In this document: in pieces, positions 1-7,004 of the stretch
Layout: each line of letters begins with the position of its first letter
How positions within the stretch are numbered: position 1 is the first letter of the stretch
From: an uncultured Collinsella sp.
Lineage (GTDB): Bacteria; Actinomycetota; Coriobacteriia; Coriobacteriales; Coriobacteriaceae
Reading direction: 5' to 3'
DNA: 30,281 bases
Assembly: GCA_900550415.1 (NCBI GenBank)
Contig: URSO01000024.1
Location: 1 to 30,281 of the forward strand
Notes under the pieces: generated by a model
Told to the model about the DNA's origin: nothing
Seen by the model: only the letters and a program-made list of their open reading frames with translations
The model's database searches: none
Position numbers and translations under genes: made by a program

Positions 1-52
1 GTACTTTTTCACTCGTTAAAAAGTTTTGAGAATATTTTATATTTTTGTTCAT
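1..52 (-). CDS. ermB: 23S rRNA (adenine-N6) methyltransferase Erm(B), 5' end only
   Basis: Reading the minus strand from the ATG at 52-50 gives MNKNIKYSQNFLTSEKV, which I recognise as the start of Erm(B), the enzyme that methylates A2058 of 23S rRNA and gives macrolide-lincosamide-streptogramin B resistance. Only 17 codons lie in the window; the rest continues beyond position 1. An AAAGGGG ribosome-binding site (complement of 59-65) sits 6 nt before the ATG. That site lies in the coding sequence of the truncated kinase upstream, not in the usual erm(B) leader-peptide region, which is absent here. AT content is far above that of the rest of the window, which fits acquired DNA. The identification rests on memory of the family N-terminus; 17 of 17 residues matching makes it fairly secure, but integrity of the gene cannot be judged. 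Confidence 0.85.
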   Translation of the reverse strand, partial: MNKNIKYSQNFLTSEKV

Positions 53-203
53 GTATTGCCCCTTTACTCAAATAATGATAAAAGTCATCTGTGTGCATAT
101 GCACAGACTTTTCCAAATCTGATTCTTTTGCAACAACAGATGCCGTTGTAGTTTTTCCTGTCCCCGGCGCACCTGTGATTACAATAATTCTACCTTGATT
201 CAT
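9..203 (-). pseudogene. truncated P-loop kinase / AAA-type ATPase, fused out of frame to erm(B)
   Basis: The ORF has a strong GGAGGT ribosome-binding site (complement of 213-218), 9 nt before the ATG at 203. It opens with a Walker A loop, GAPGTGKTT (about residues 11-19), followed by a conserved-looking HMHTDDFYHYLSKGAI block (about 35-50). This resembles small nucleotide-binding kinases of roughly 170-190 residues in Firmicutes. After SKGAI the frame runs into the erm(B) start codons in another frame and stops at 9-11, giving only 64 residues with a foreign tail of 14. The gene is therefore a 3'-truncated remnant whose translation start may still feed ribosomes toward erm(B). Substrate unknown. 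Confidence 0.7.
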
Positions 204-504
204 CTATATTTTACCTCCACAAATTCCAATTTGTTGAACTAAGCCGTGTATACCATACTCTCCAATGAAAGAACGCCCTGATATAGCGAAATTTTGCCGT
301 TTTCCTGCGCACGGAAGTACACACTCCACAGGAATTCTAAGGGGCCTGCCCCCCTTAGCACACGGACTTTGGAACAAAGTCTAGTGTGTTACGCCTTGCC
401 AGAGGTGTACAGGCTCCCGGTATGCACGTACGCAGCAATTGCCATCAATGCGCCATATAAGTGGCGATCAAGTTCGCATAAAGCGACCTTGATCCCGCAA
501 AACA

Positions 505-543
505 AAAGGCAGGATACCATCACCACGATGATACCCTGCCTTT
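505..543 (-). terminator. intrinsic terminator, minus strand
   Basis: A 17-bp stem spans 505-521 and 527-543. Its two imperfect positions are G-U wobbles when read on the minus strand but A-C mismatches on the plus strand, so the minus strand is the likely transcript. It is followed by a T-rich TTTGTTTTG on that strand. Confidence 0.55.
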
Positions 544-595
544 GTTCGTTCCTGTTTACCGTTCCGAGTAGTCCTTCCGCAGAATTTCCGATAAA

Positions 596-645
596 CAAAA
601 AAACGTACCCGAACCCTTTCTCGTAAAGAATCGTGTTCGAGTACG
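596..645 (-). terminator. intrinsic terminator, minus strand
   Basis: The stem pairs CGTACTCGAAC (complement of 635-645) with GTTCGGGTACG (complement of 604-614) through one G-U wobble. Seven T residues follow on the minus strand (complement of 597-603). It lies downstream of the gldA-like gene. Confidence 0.65.
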
Positions 646-661
646 AACTGAATGCTGGAGT

Positions 662-707
662 AATAAAAAACCACCACAAAGGTGCCTGTCCCCTTTGTGG
701 CGGTTTT
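662..707 (-). terminator. intrinsic terminator of the GldA/HcxA-like gene
   Basis: A 16-bp stem (667-682 with 692-707, one G-U wobble on the minus strand) is followed on the minus strand by a T run and lies 7 nt beyond the dehydrogenase stop codon. Almost the same stem, AAAACCACCACAAAGG, recurs at 8309-8347 as another gene's terminator. Confidence 0.85.
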
Positions 708-713
708 GGTCGG

Positions 714-1802
714 TTAGGCCAGGATAGAGTGGCCGTAGGCGTTGGCGGCCTTGATGGCGGCGGCGAATTTTTCGTCCGTGAAGGGCTCGGGGTTTCCCTG
801 CTTCCACTCGTTGGTGGCGTGTGCGTACTCGCACAGAGCAGGGATATCGGCCTCGGAAAGCCCGACCTGCTCAAGCGTCACGGGCAGGCCCATCTGCTTG
901 TTAAAGGCGGCGTAGCGCTCAAGGTTCTCGGTATCGCCTGTATAGGCAAACAGCACCAGCACGCCCAGGCTTACGACCTCGCCGTGCAGATAGGTTCCCT
1001 CGCGCGGAATGCTGCACGTGGCGTTGTAGAACGCATGCGCCACGCTCGAGTTGTAGTAGTAATCGTTTTGGTTGGTCAGGTTGGAGACGTAGCCCGTGTT
1101 GACCACGATGTCGAGCGCTATCTGCTTGACGGCCTCGCTCGACAGATTCTGGCACACGTCCTCAAGACCCTGAACGCCGCAGGTAAACAGCGGCTCGGAG
1201 CAGGTGTGGGCGAGTGCCAGGCCAAGACCGGCGGTGTGCTCCAAGTTGCCGGCGCTCGTAGCGTACTCGACCTCGGGCTGCTTAGACAGGGCATCGCCTA
1301 CGCCAGCCCAGAAGTACTCCGCCGGTGCCTCGGCGATGATCTTGGGATTGATGAAGATGTGCGCGGGGCGGTTGGGGTACGAATAGCCCTCGAGCGAGCC
1401 GTCGTCATTGTAGACAACGGCAATGGCGGTCGCGGCGGAGCAGTTGGAGCAGATCGTCGGCACGGTAAAGACGATCTTCTTGAGCTCGATGGCCGCCGTC
1501 TTGACGGTATCGAGCGCCTTGCCGCCGCCGCAGGCGATGAGCACGTCGGCTTCCTGGCAGGCGGGGGAGTTTACGACCTTGGCGATATTGGCACGCGTGC
1601 TGTTGGTACCGTAGACGCGCGTCTCCAGAATCTCGACGTCGGTACCTGCCAGTGCAGCTTCGATGCCGGGAAGTGCTGCGGCCAGTGCTCGCTTGCCACC
1701 GATGATCGCGACCTTGGTCGCTCCGTACTCGGCCAGCGCGCCGGGCAGCTCGTCAAAGCAGTCTTCGCCGACGGTATAGTCGCTCATTCCAATTGTGCGC
1801 AT
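714..1802 (-). CDS. iron-containing alcohol dehydrogenase, GldA/HcxA-type
   Basis: A 362-residue protein of the group III metal-dependent alcohol dehydrogenase superfamily, which oxidises or reduces polyols or hydroxy acids with NAD(P). The N-terminal half has the dinucleotide-binding CGGGKALDTVK motif (about residue 92). The C-terminal half has the expected metal-ligand sites in GVGDALSKQPE (Asp, about 168), SVAHAFYNA and YLHGEVVSLG (His residues). This is the pattern of glycerol dehydrogenase GldA and the hydroxycarboxylate dehydrogenase HcxA (YbdH). The shape of the sequence does not let me choose the substrate, so no symbol is given. The start at 1802 has an AGAAGG site about 7 nt upstream; an internal Met at residue 6 lacks one. 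The gene stands alone on the minus strand, divergent from ileS, with a strong terminator directly downstream. Confidence 0.85.
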   Translation of the reverse strand: MRTIGMSDYTVGEDCFDELPGALAEYGATKVAIIGGKRALAAALPGIEAALAGTDVEILETRVYGTNSTRANIAKVVNSPACQEADVLIACGGGKALDTVKTAAIELKKIVFTVPTICSNCSAATAIAVVYNDDGSLEGYSYPNRPAHIFINPKIIAEAPAEYFWAGVGDALSKQPEVEYATSAGNLEHTAGLGLALAHTCSEPLFTCGVQGLEDVCQNLSSEAVKQIALDIVVNTGYVSNLTNQNDYYYNSSVAHAFYNATCSIPREGTYLHGEVVSLGVLVLFAYTGDTENLERYAAFNKQMGLPVTLEQVGLSEADIPALCEYAHATNEWKQGNPEPFTDEKFAAAIKAANAYGHSILA

Positions 1803-1945
1803 AGGTACCTTCTTTCGTGAGATAGAGTGCTTTCAGGTATTTTGCTCCTAGAGAAAGGCTGTAATAGCGAGAAATTTCGAACGTATAAAACCAGTGTTGA
1901 GGGTTTTTCGGCGGCGCTGACCGTGCTACCATACACCGCATAAGC

Positions 1946-2246
1946 GTTGATGGGGACGAGTAGTCGGCCGTCCGCATGTTACAGAGAGCGGGAAGCGCTG
2001 AGAACCCGTGCATGCGACCGATGAAAATCACCCCGGAGCTGCGGTCCCAACGGACGTGCCGTGCAGGTTCGTCTTAGTAGACATCGCCGAGATGGTCGTC
2101 GATACAGGCCAGCCGAGTAACGGATGCGAGCGCGCGAATATGCGGGCGAGGGCATCTAAGCTGGGTGGTTAAGCGAAGAGCTTTTGCGGGCGTACAGCTC
2201 GTTTTGTGGCGCTTCGTCCCAGCTTGTAGGGACGGGCGCTTTTTTG
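1946..2246 (+). promoter_or_regulatory. T-box riboswitch (isoleucine), transcriptional attenuator of ileS
   Basis: The leader binds uncharged tRNA-Ile and then allows readthrough into ileS. Stem I is closed by GGGAC (1953-1957) and GTCCC (2044-2048), contains the AGAGAG element near 1983, and presents the specifier ATC (Ile codon) at 2027-2029 in a typical GAAAATCACCCC context. The antiterminator pairs TGGG and AAGCG (2162-2175) with CGCTT and TCCCA (2210-2221) around the UGGU bulge that meets the tRNA acceptor end. The competing terminator pairs CGTCCC (2215-2220) with GGGACG (2229-2234) and ends in six T residues (2240-2245). A TACCAT at 1927-1932 could be the -10 box. Confidence 0.9.
2210..2246 (+). 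terminator. attenuator terminator of the ileS T-box
   Basis: GCG and CGTCCC pair with GGGACG and CGC, followed by T6 at 2240-2245. The 5' arm overlaps the 3' arm of the antiterminator, so the two folds exclude each other. Confidence 0.85.
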
Positions 2247-2288
2247 GTGCCCAACGGGCGTGCGCGCCCACGACATGAAAGGGGTACC

Positions 2289-5090
2289 GTGGCAAACGAG
2301 TACAAGCAGACGATGAATCTGCCCAAGACCGGTTTTCCCATGCGTGCCGGTCTTTCCAAGTCCGAGCCCAAGCGACTCAAGGACTGGCAGGACAACAAGG
2401 TCTACGAGCAGGTTCTGAAGAAGAACGAGGGTCACAAGAAGTTTGTGCTGCACGACGGTCCTCCGTACGCCAACGGCCCGATCCACATCGGCCACGCCAT
2501 GAACAAGATCTCCAAGGACATGATCAACCGCTACTGGATGATGCAGGGCTATGAGGTTCCCTATGTCCCCGGTTGGGACTGCCATGGCCAGCCGATCGAG
2601 CACAAGGTCGAGGAGAAGCTCGGCACCGAGAAGTTCAACCAGACCCCCACGGCCAAGATCCGTGAGCTCTGCAATGAGTTCGCTGTTGAGAACATCGAGC
2701 TGCAGAAGGCCGGCTTCCGTCGTCTGGGCGTGCTCGGCGACTGGGACAACCCCTACCTGACGCTCTATCACCAACATGATGCCGCCGACATCGAGGTCTT
2801 CAAGGCCATGTTCGATAAGGGTATGATCTATCGCGGACACAAGCCGGTTCACTGGTGCAAGCACTGCCACACCGCGCTGGCCGAGGCCGAGATCGAGTAC
2901 TCCGACGAGACGAGCCCGTCCATCTTCGTTCGCTTTGAGATGACCTCCAAGCCCGCCGGCCTCGAGAACTTCGACGGTCCTGTCGACTTTATCATCTGGA
3001 CGACCACCCCGTGGACCATCCCCTCCGACCAGGCCGTTTCCCTTAAGCCCGGCGCCGCCTATGTCGCCGTTGAGCACGAGGGTCGTGCCGAGGTCATGCT
3101 CGAGGACTTGGCTCCCAAGTGCTGCGAGGAGTTTGGCTGGGAGTACACCCCGGTTATGGTCGACGGCAAGCCCTACGTGGTTCCCGCCGAGACCTTCCAC
3201 CACATCCACTACAAGCAGCCGATCTTTGACGGTGTTGAGGGCGTGGCGCTGCTGGCCGATTACGTCGGTGTCGATGACGGTACCGGTATCGTCCACAACT
3301 CGCCCGGCCACGGCGTCGACGACTACTTTGCCTGCCTCAAGGAGGGCATCACCGACATCTGCATGCCGGTTGACGACGACGGCAAGTTCTACACCGGCGA
3401 GGAGTTTGGCACCGGCGGCCCCTTCAGCGGCATGGACACCGATGAGGCCAACCCGCACATCATCGAGTTCCTGCGCGAGCGCGGCACCCTGGTCCTCGAG
3501 AAGAAGATCACGCACAGCTATCCGCACTGCTGGCGCTGCAAGCACCCGGTGCTCTTCCGTGCTACCGACCAGTGGTTCGTCTCGATGGACAAGACCGGTT
3601 TGCGCGAGCAGGCTGGCAAAGAGGTTCGCGAGAACGTCAAGTGGTATCCGGCCCACGCGGCAAACCGCATCGGCGCCATGGTCGAGCAGCGTCCCGACTG
3701 GTGCATCAGCCGTCAGCGCAACTGGGGCGTGCCTATCCCCAGCTACACCTGCGCCGACTGCGGCGAGAAAGTTATGAACGACGCCACGCTCGACGCCGTC
3801 ATCAAACTCTTCCACGAGAAGGGCTCCGATGCCTGGTTCACCGACGCTCCCGAGAGCTACCTGGGCGAGGCCTGCGTCTGCCCCAAGTGCGGCGGCCATC
3901 ATCTCAAGGCCGATAAGGACATCCTCGACGTGTGGTGGGACTCCGGCGTTTCCTGGAAGGCCGTCTGCGAGTACCGTCCCGAGCTGGAGTATCCGGCGGA
4001 CGTGTATCTCGAGGGCTCCGACCAGCACCGCGGTTGGTTCCAGAGCTCGCTGCTCACCTCGGTGGGCGCCAACGGCCACGCTCCGTACAAGGCGGTCGTC
4101 TCGCAGGGCTTCACCCTCGACGGCCAGGGCCGTAAGATGTCCAAGTCGCTCGGCAACGTCATCGACCCCAACAAGGTCTGCGACGAGATGGGCGCCGACA
4201 TCATCCGTCTGTGGGTTGCCTCCGTCGACACCAGCTCCGACGTGTCCATCGACCACGAGATTCTCGCTCGTACGTCTGATGCCTACCGTCGTTTCCGCAA
4301 CACGCTGCGCTTCCTGCTCTCCGAGCTCGAGGGTCAGTTTGAGCCCGAGACCGACGGCGTCGCCTATGCCGACCTGCTGCCGCTCGACAAGCTCATGGTT
4401 GCCCGCCTGACCCAGGTTCAGGCCGAGGTTGACGACGCCTACGCCAGCTACGAGTTCCCGCGTGCCTATCGTGCACTCTATGACTTTGTGGTTACCGAGC
4501 TTTCCAACGTTTACCTTGACGCCCTGAAGGACCGTCTGTACTGCGAGAAGCCCGGCTCGCTCGAGCGCCGCAGCGCCCAGACCGTGCTCGCCGAGCTCTT
4601 CTCGATGCTCATGCGCGACCTTCAGCCGATCCTGTCCTACACGGTCGACGAGGCCATGGCCTATGCGCCCGCCGGCTGCGTCGATCACCAGAAGTACGCC
4701 GCGCTGCTCGATTGGTATAAGTCGCCCATCACGGTTGACGAGGCCAATGAGTTCGAGGGCGTGCTCGAGGCTTCGCTCGAGCTCCGTAGCGCCGTGACCA
4801 AGGCCCTTGAGGATGCTCGCTCCGCCGGCACCTTCACTAAGAGCCAGCAGGTTCGCGTCAAAGCGGTCGTTCCCGCCGAGATGTATGCGCTGCTGACCGG
4901 CGACAAGGCCGTCGACCTGGCCGAGTTCTACATCGTTTCCGCTGTTGAACTGACCCAGGGCGAGGAGCTCTCCGTTGCCATAGAGGCTGCCGAGGGCGAG
5001 TGCTGCGACCGTTGCTGGAACTACCGCACCACCGTCGGCGAGTACAACGGCCACGCGCATATCTGCAAGAGGTGTGCGAATGCCCTTTAA
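2289..5090 (+). CDS. ileS: isoleucine--tRNA ligase
   Basis: A class I aminoacyl-tRNA synthetase that charges tRNA-Ile, 933 residues, normal for bacterial IleRS. HIGH occurs in PIHIGHAMNK (about residue 65) and KMSKS in GRKMSKSLGNV (about 615), with the CP1 editing domain between them (TTTPWTIPSDQA near 240). The C-terminus has the zinc knuckle CCDRCWNY...CKRC. I chose the GTG at 2289 because AAAGGGG lies 4 nt upstream and the protein then begins like the family (ANEYKQTMNLPKTGFPMRAGL); the frame is open further upstream, but that part lies inside the T-box terminator. Expression should follow isoleucine-tRNA charging through the leader. Confidence 0.97.
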   Translation: MANEYKQTMNLPKTGFPMRAGLSKSEPKRLKDWQDNKVYEQVLKKNEGHKKFVLHDGPPYANGPIHIGHAMNKISKDMINRYWMMQGYEVPYVPGWDCHGQPIEHKVEEKLGTEKFNQTPTAKIRELCNEFAVENIELQKAGFRRLGVLGDWDNPYLTLYHQHDAADIEVFKAMFDKGMIYRGHKPVHWCKHCHTALAEAEIEYSDETSPSIFVRFEMTSKPAGLENFDGPVDFIIWTTTPWTIPSDQAVSLKPGAAYVAVEHEGRAEVMLEDLAPKCCEEFGWEYTPVMVDGKPYVVPAETFHHIHYKQPIFDGVEGVALLADYVGVDDGTGIVHNSPGHGVDDYFACLKEGITDICMPVDDDGKFYTGEEFGTGGPFSGMDTDEANPHIIEFLRERGTLVLEKKITHSYPHCWRCKHPVLFRATDQWFVSMDKTGLREQAGKEVRENVKWYPAHAANRIGAMVEQRPDWCISRQRNWGVPIPSYTCADCGEKVMNDATLDAVIKLFHEKGSDAWFTDAPESYLGEACVCPKCGGHHLKADKDILDVWWDSGVSWKAVCEYRPELEYPADVYLEGSDQHRGWFQSSLLTSVGANGHAPYKAVVSQGFTLDGQGRKMSKSLGNVIDPNKVCDEMGADIIRLWVASVDTSSDVSIDHEILARTSDAYRRFRNTLRFLLSELEGQFEPETDGVAYADLLPLDKLMVARLTQVQAEVDDAYASYEFPRAYRALYDFVVTELSNVYLDALKDRLYCEKPGSLERRSAQTVLAELFSMLMRDLQPILSYTVDEAMAYAPAGCVDHQKYAALLDWYKSPITVDEANEFEGVLEASLELRSAVTKALEDARSAGTFTKSQQVRVKAVVPAEMYALLTGDKAVDLAEFYIVSAVELTQGEELSVAIEAAEGECCDRCWNYRTTVGEYNGHAHICKRCANAL

Positions 5091-5160
5091 GGCACGGTAA
5101 CTCGGCATTTTAGTTATAGGGAGAATTTGACGCCTTCGGCCCATTTGCTCCGCTGAAGAA

Positions 5161-5197
5161 AAGCGACATTCCGTTATCCGGAATGCCGCTTTCTTTT
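5161..5197 (+). terminator. intrinsic terminator of ileS
   Basis: AAGCGACATTCCG (5161-5173) pairs with CGGAATGCCGCTT (5179-5191) with one mismatch, followed by TCTTTT. It lies 70 nt after the ileS stop. Confidence 0.8.
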
Positions 5198-5309
5198 ATG
5201 CTGGTTATTTATCTGACGTTAGCGAATGTGTCGTGCGCTCTGCGTGTGGCAATATAAGATGGTTGTTTGCGTTAAACGGAATTTGATTATCTGAGGGTAG
5301 GGGATTTCT

Positions 5310-5909
5310 TTGGGCCGTGGTGCGGATATGACGCCGCCTTTGCGTTGGCGGTTGAGTGTTGCTGGTGGGGTGGCGCTCGTTGTGCTGCTTGTTGACCAGC
5401 TGACCAAGCTTGCGGTTCGTGCCGTGGGCGACGCCTTGCATGTGACCGTCATCCCCGGTGTTATCGACTTTATGTTTGTCCGCAATATCGGTGCTGCCTT
5501 TAGCATGGGCGAGGGGCATGGCATTGCGTTTGCCGTGCTGGCGTTGGCGGTCATTATCGCTATTGCCGTGTACCTCGTTCGTGCACCTCAGCTCGCCCAT
5601 CTTGAGGTTGTGGGCATGGCGATGGTTGCGGGCGGTGCTATCGGTAACGCGATCGATCGTTTGGGCTTTGGTTTCGTGACCGATTTTATTGCCACCACCT
5701 TCATCGACTTCCCCGTCTTCAATGTGGCCGATATTGGCATTACCGTGGGCGTCGTGCTCGCCCTCTTCGGTTACATGTTCTTGAGCCCCGCGGCCCGTGA
5801 GGTCGATGCGACCGCCGAGCTTAACGCCCGTGACGAGGCCCGCGCCAAGCGCAAGGCTAAACAACGTGGGGAGCGTGCCCGCAAGATTCGCGAAAGGAAT
5901 GAGCGTTAA
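5310..5909 (+). CDS. lspA: lipoprotein signal peptidase (signal peptidase II)
   Basis: An integral membrane aspartyl peptidase that removes the signal peptide of prolipoproteins after lipidation. Four hydrophobic segments are visible. The two catalytic aspartates sit in GNAIDRLGFG and FNVADIGIT (about residues 116 and 142). The protein is 199 residues, somewhat long, because of a basic tail (AKRKAKQRGERARKIRERNE) that is probably cytoplasmic. The TTG at 5310 is preferred because TAGGGG lies 6 nt upstream; an ATG at 5328 has no such site. The stop overlaps the rluD start in TAATG, so the two are co-translated, a common bacterial pairing. Confidence 0.95.
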   Translation: MGRGADMTPPLRWRLSVAGGVALVVLLVDQLTKLAVRAVGDALHVTVIPGVIDFMFVRNIGAAFSMGEGHGIAFAVLALAVIIAIAVYLVRAPQLAHLEVVGMAMVAGGAIGNAIDRLGFGFVTDFIATTFIDFPVFNVADIGITVGVVLALFGYMFLSPAAREVDATAELNARDEARAKRKAKQRGERARKIRERNER

Positions 5910-6922
5910 TGGCCGACATCCATATCCTTGTTGCCGACGATGCCGCTGGCCAGCGTCTCGACGCCTATCTGGGCGCCAACGACGGCTGCCCCACGCGCTC
6001 TTCCTGTGCGCATCTGATTGAGGGCGGGGCCGTAGTAGTCAATGGCGAGACCTGCCTGTCCAAAAAGTACGCCGTGCGAGCCGGTGACCGTATTTCGGTT
6101 GATTTGCCCGAGCCGCACGATCCCACCGACGTGATTCCCGAGGCCATCCCGCTCGACATTCGCTATGAGGACGACTACCTCATCGTGCTCTCCAAGCAGC
6201 GCGGCCTGGTGTGCCATCCTGCGCATGGTCATGAGAGCGGTACGCTCGCGAATGCGCTGGTCTATCACTGCGGTATCGACCATCTGGGCACCGTGCAGGG
6301 CGAGGACCGCCCCGGTATCGTACATCGTTTGGATCGCGATACCTCGGGTCTTATGCTTGCGGCAAAGGACGACGACACCCAGCGCGCGCTCCAAAATCTT
6401 ATCCGTACGCGCACGCTCGACCGCCGCTACATTACGCTCGTTCACGGTCATATCGCCATGGATGAGGGCACCGTTAACACCGGCATTGCCCGTTCTACAC
6501 GTGACCGTGTCAAGATGGCGGTTTCCGATGATCCTTTTGCGCGCCAGGCCATCACGACCTTTAAGGTCCTTGAGCGCTTTGATTCCACGCGCTTTGATGA
6601 CGGCTACACACTCGTTGAGTGTCACCTGTTTACCGGTCGCACGCATCAGATTCGCGTGCACATGCGCCATATCAACCACGCCTGCGTGGGCGATCCGCTC
6701 TACGGTAAGTGCGATGCGCGTGCCGATCAGGGTCTGACCAGGCAATTCCTCCATTCCTGGCGCGTGGCGTTCGATCATCCCGTGACGGGAGAGCGCATTG
6801 AGTGCCGCGACGAGCTGCCGTGGGATCTCGCCGCCGTCCTCGACGACTTAGCCCCGCGTTCGCTTGGCCGCACTGCTGCCGGCGACGAAATCGTACCGCA
6901 GCTCGGCCTGCTCGAAGCCTAG
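5909..6922 (+). CDS. rluD: RluA-family 23S rRNA pseudouridine synthase, RluD-like
   Basis: A 337-residue pseudouridine synthase that isomerises uridines in large-subunit rRNA. An N-terminal S4 RNA-binding domain covers about residues 1-70 (GQRLDAYLG, then the VNGE and VRAGDRI stretches). The catalytic domain carries HRLDRDTSG (Asp about 142) and the downstream GRTHQIRVHM motif. The ATG overlaps the lspA stop by one base. The RluD subgroup (U1911/1915/1917) is inferred from the S4 domain and the lspA neighbour; another RluA-type target site is possible. Confidence 0.9.
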   Translation: MADIHILVADDAAGQRLDAYLGANDGCPTRSSCAHLIEGGAVVVNGETCLSKKYAVRAGDRISVDLPEPHDPTDVIPEAIPLDIRYEDDYLIVLSKQRGLVCHPAHGHESGTLANALVYHCGIDHLGTVQGEDRPGIVHRLDRDTSGLMLAAKDDDTQRALQNLIRTRTLDRRYITLVHGHIAMDEGTVNTGIARSTRDRVKMAVSDDPFARQAITTFKVLERFDSTRFDDGYTLVECHLFTGRTHQIRVHMRHINHACVGDPLYGKCDARADQGLTRQFLHSWRVAFDHPVTGERIECRDELPWDLAAVLDDLAPRSLGRTAAGDEIVPQLGLLEA

Positions 6923-6940
6923 TCAGTATTAGGTGGTTTC

Positions 6941-6969
6941 TTGAACTCGGTAAGCCTGCGGTAAGATAT
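6941..6969 (+). promoter_or_regulatory. promoter of the GT2 glycosyltransferase gene
   Basis: TTGAAC (6941-6946) and an AT-rich TAAGATATA (6962-6970) are set at sigma-70-like spacing (17 nt to AGATAT), just before the GGGAG ribosome-binding site at 6995. Confidence 0.5.
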
Positions 6970-7004
6970 ACGGTTGTTTACGTAACACGTTCCTGGGAGC
7001 CTGC

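Larger units (their letters stand above)
204..660. other. hairpin-rich foreign intergenic segment, probable end of an acquired element
   Basis: No convincing gene is seen in these 450 bases. They are much richer in A/T than the host genes and hold a series of inverted repeats: CAAATT/AATTTG at 220-233; an 8-bp perfect stem CTAAGGGG/CCCCTTAG at 337-358; a compound hairpin at 359-388 (CACAC/GTGTG outside GACTTTG/CAAAGTC with a GAA loop); GATCAAG/CTTGATC at 466-494; then two terminator-like hairpins. A 43-codon hydrophobic minus-strand frame (ATG at 520, stop at 389) is possible but its start lies inside a terminator stem. The tandem hairpins at 337-388 could belong to a transfer origin, an element end or a regulatory RNA; I cannot decide which. 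Confidence 0.45.

Noticed and set aside
204..660. tRNA gene or integrase attachment site at the foreign boundary
   Set aside because: No cloverleaf with a T-psi-C or anticodon pattern was found, and no direct repeat pair could be identified within the window.
633..1820. A 395-codon plus-strand open frame opposite the GldA-like gene
   Set aside because: Antisense shadow; it starts inside the terminator hairpins, and the minus-strand reading has clear metal-binding and cofactor motifs.
2169..5144. A 991-codon minus-strand open frame across ileS
   Set aside because: Shadow of ileS caused by strong C/G third-position bias; composition is Val/Gly/Leu-rich without motifs and it spans the T-box and terminator.
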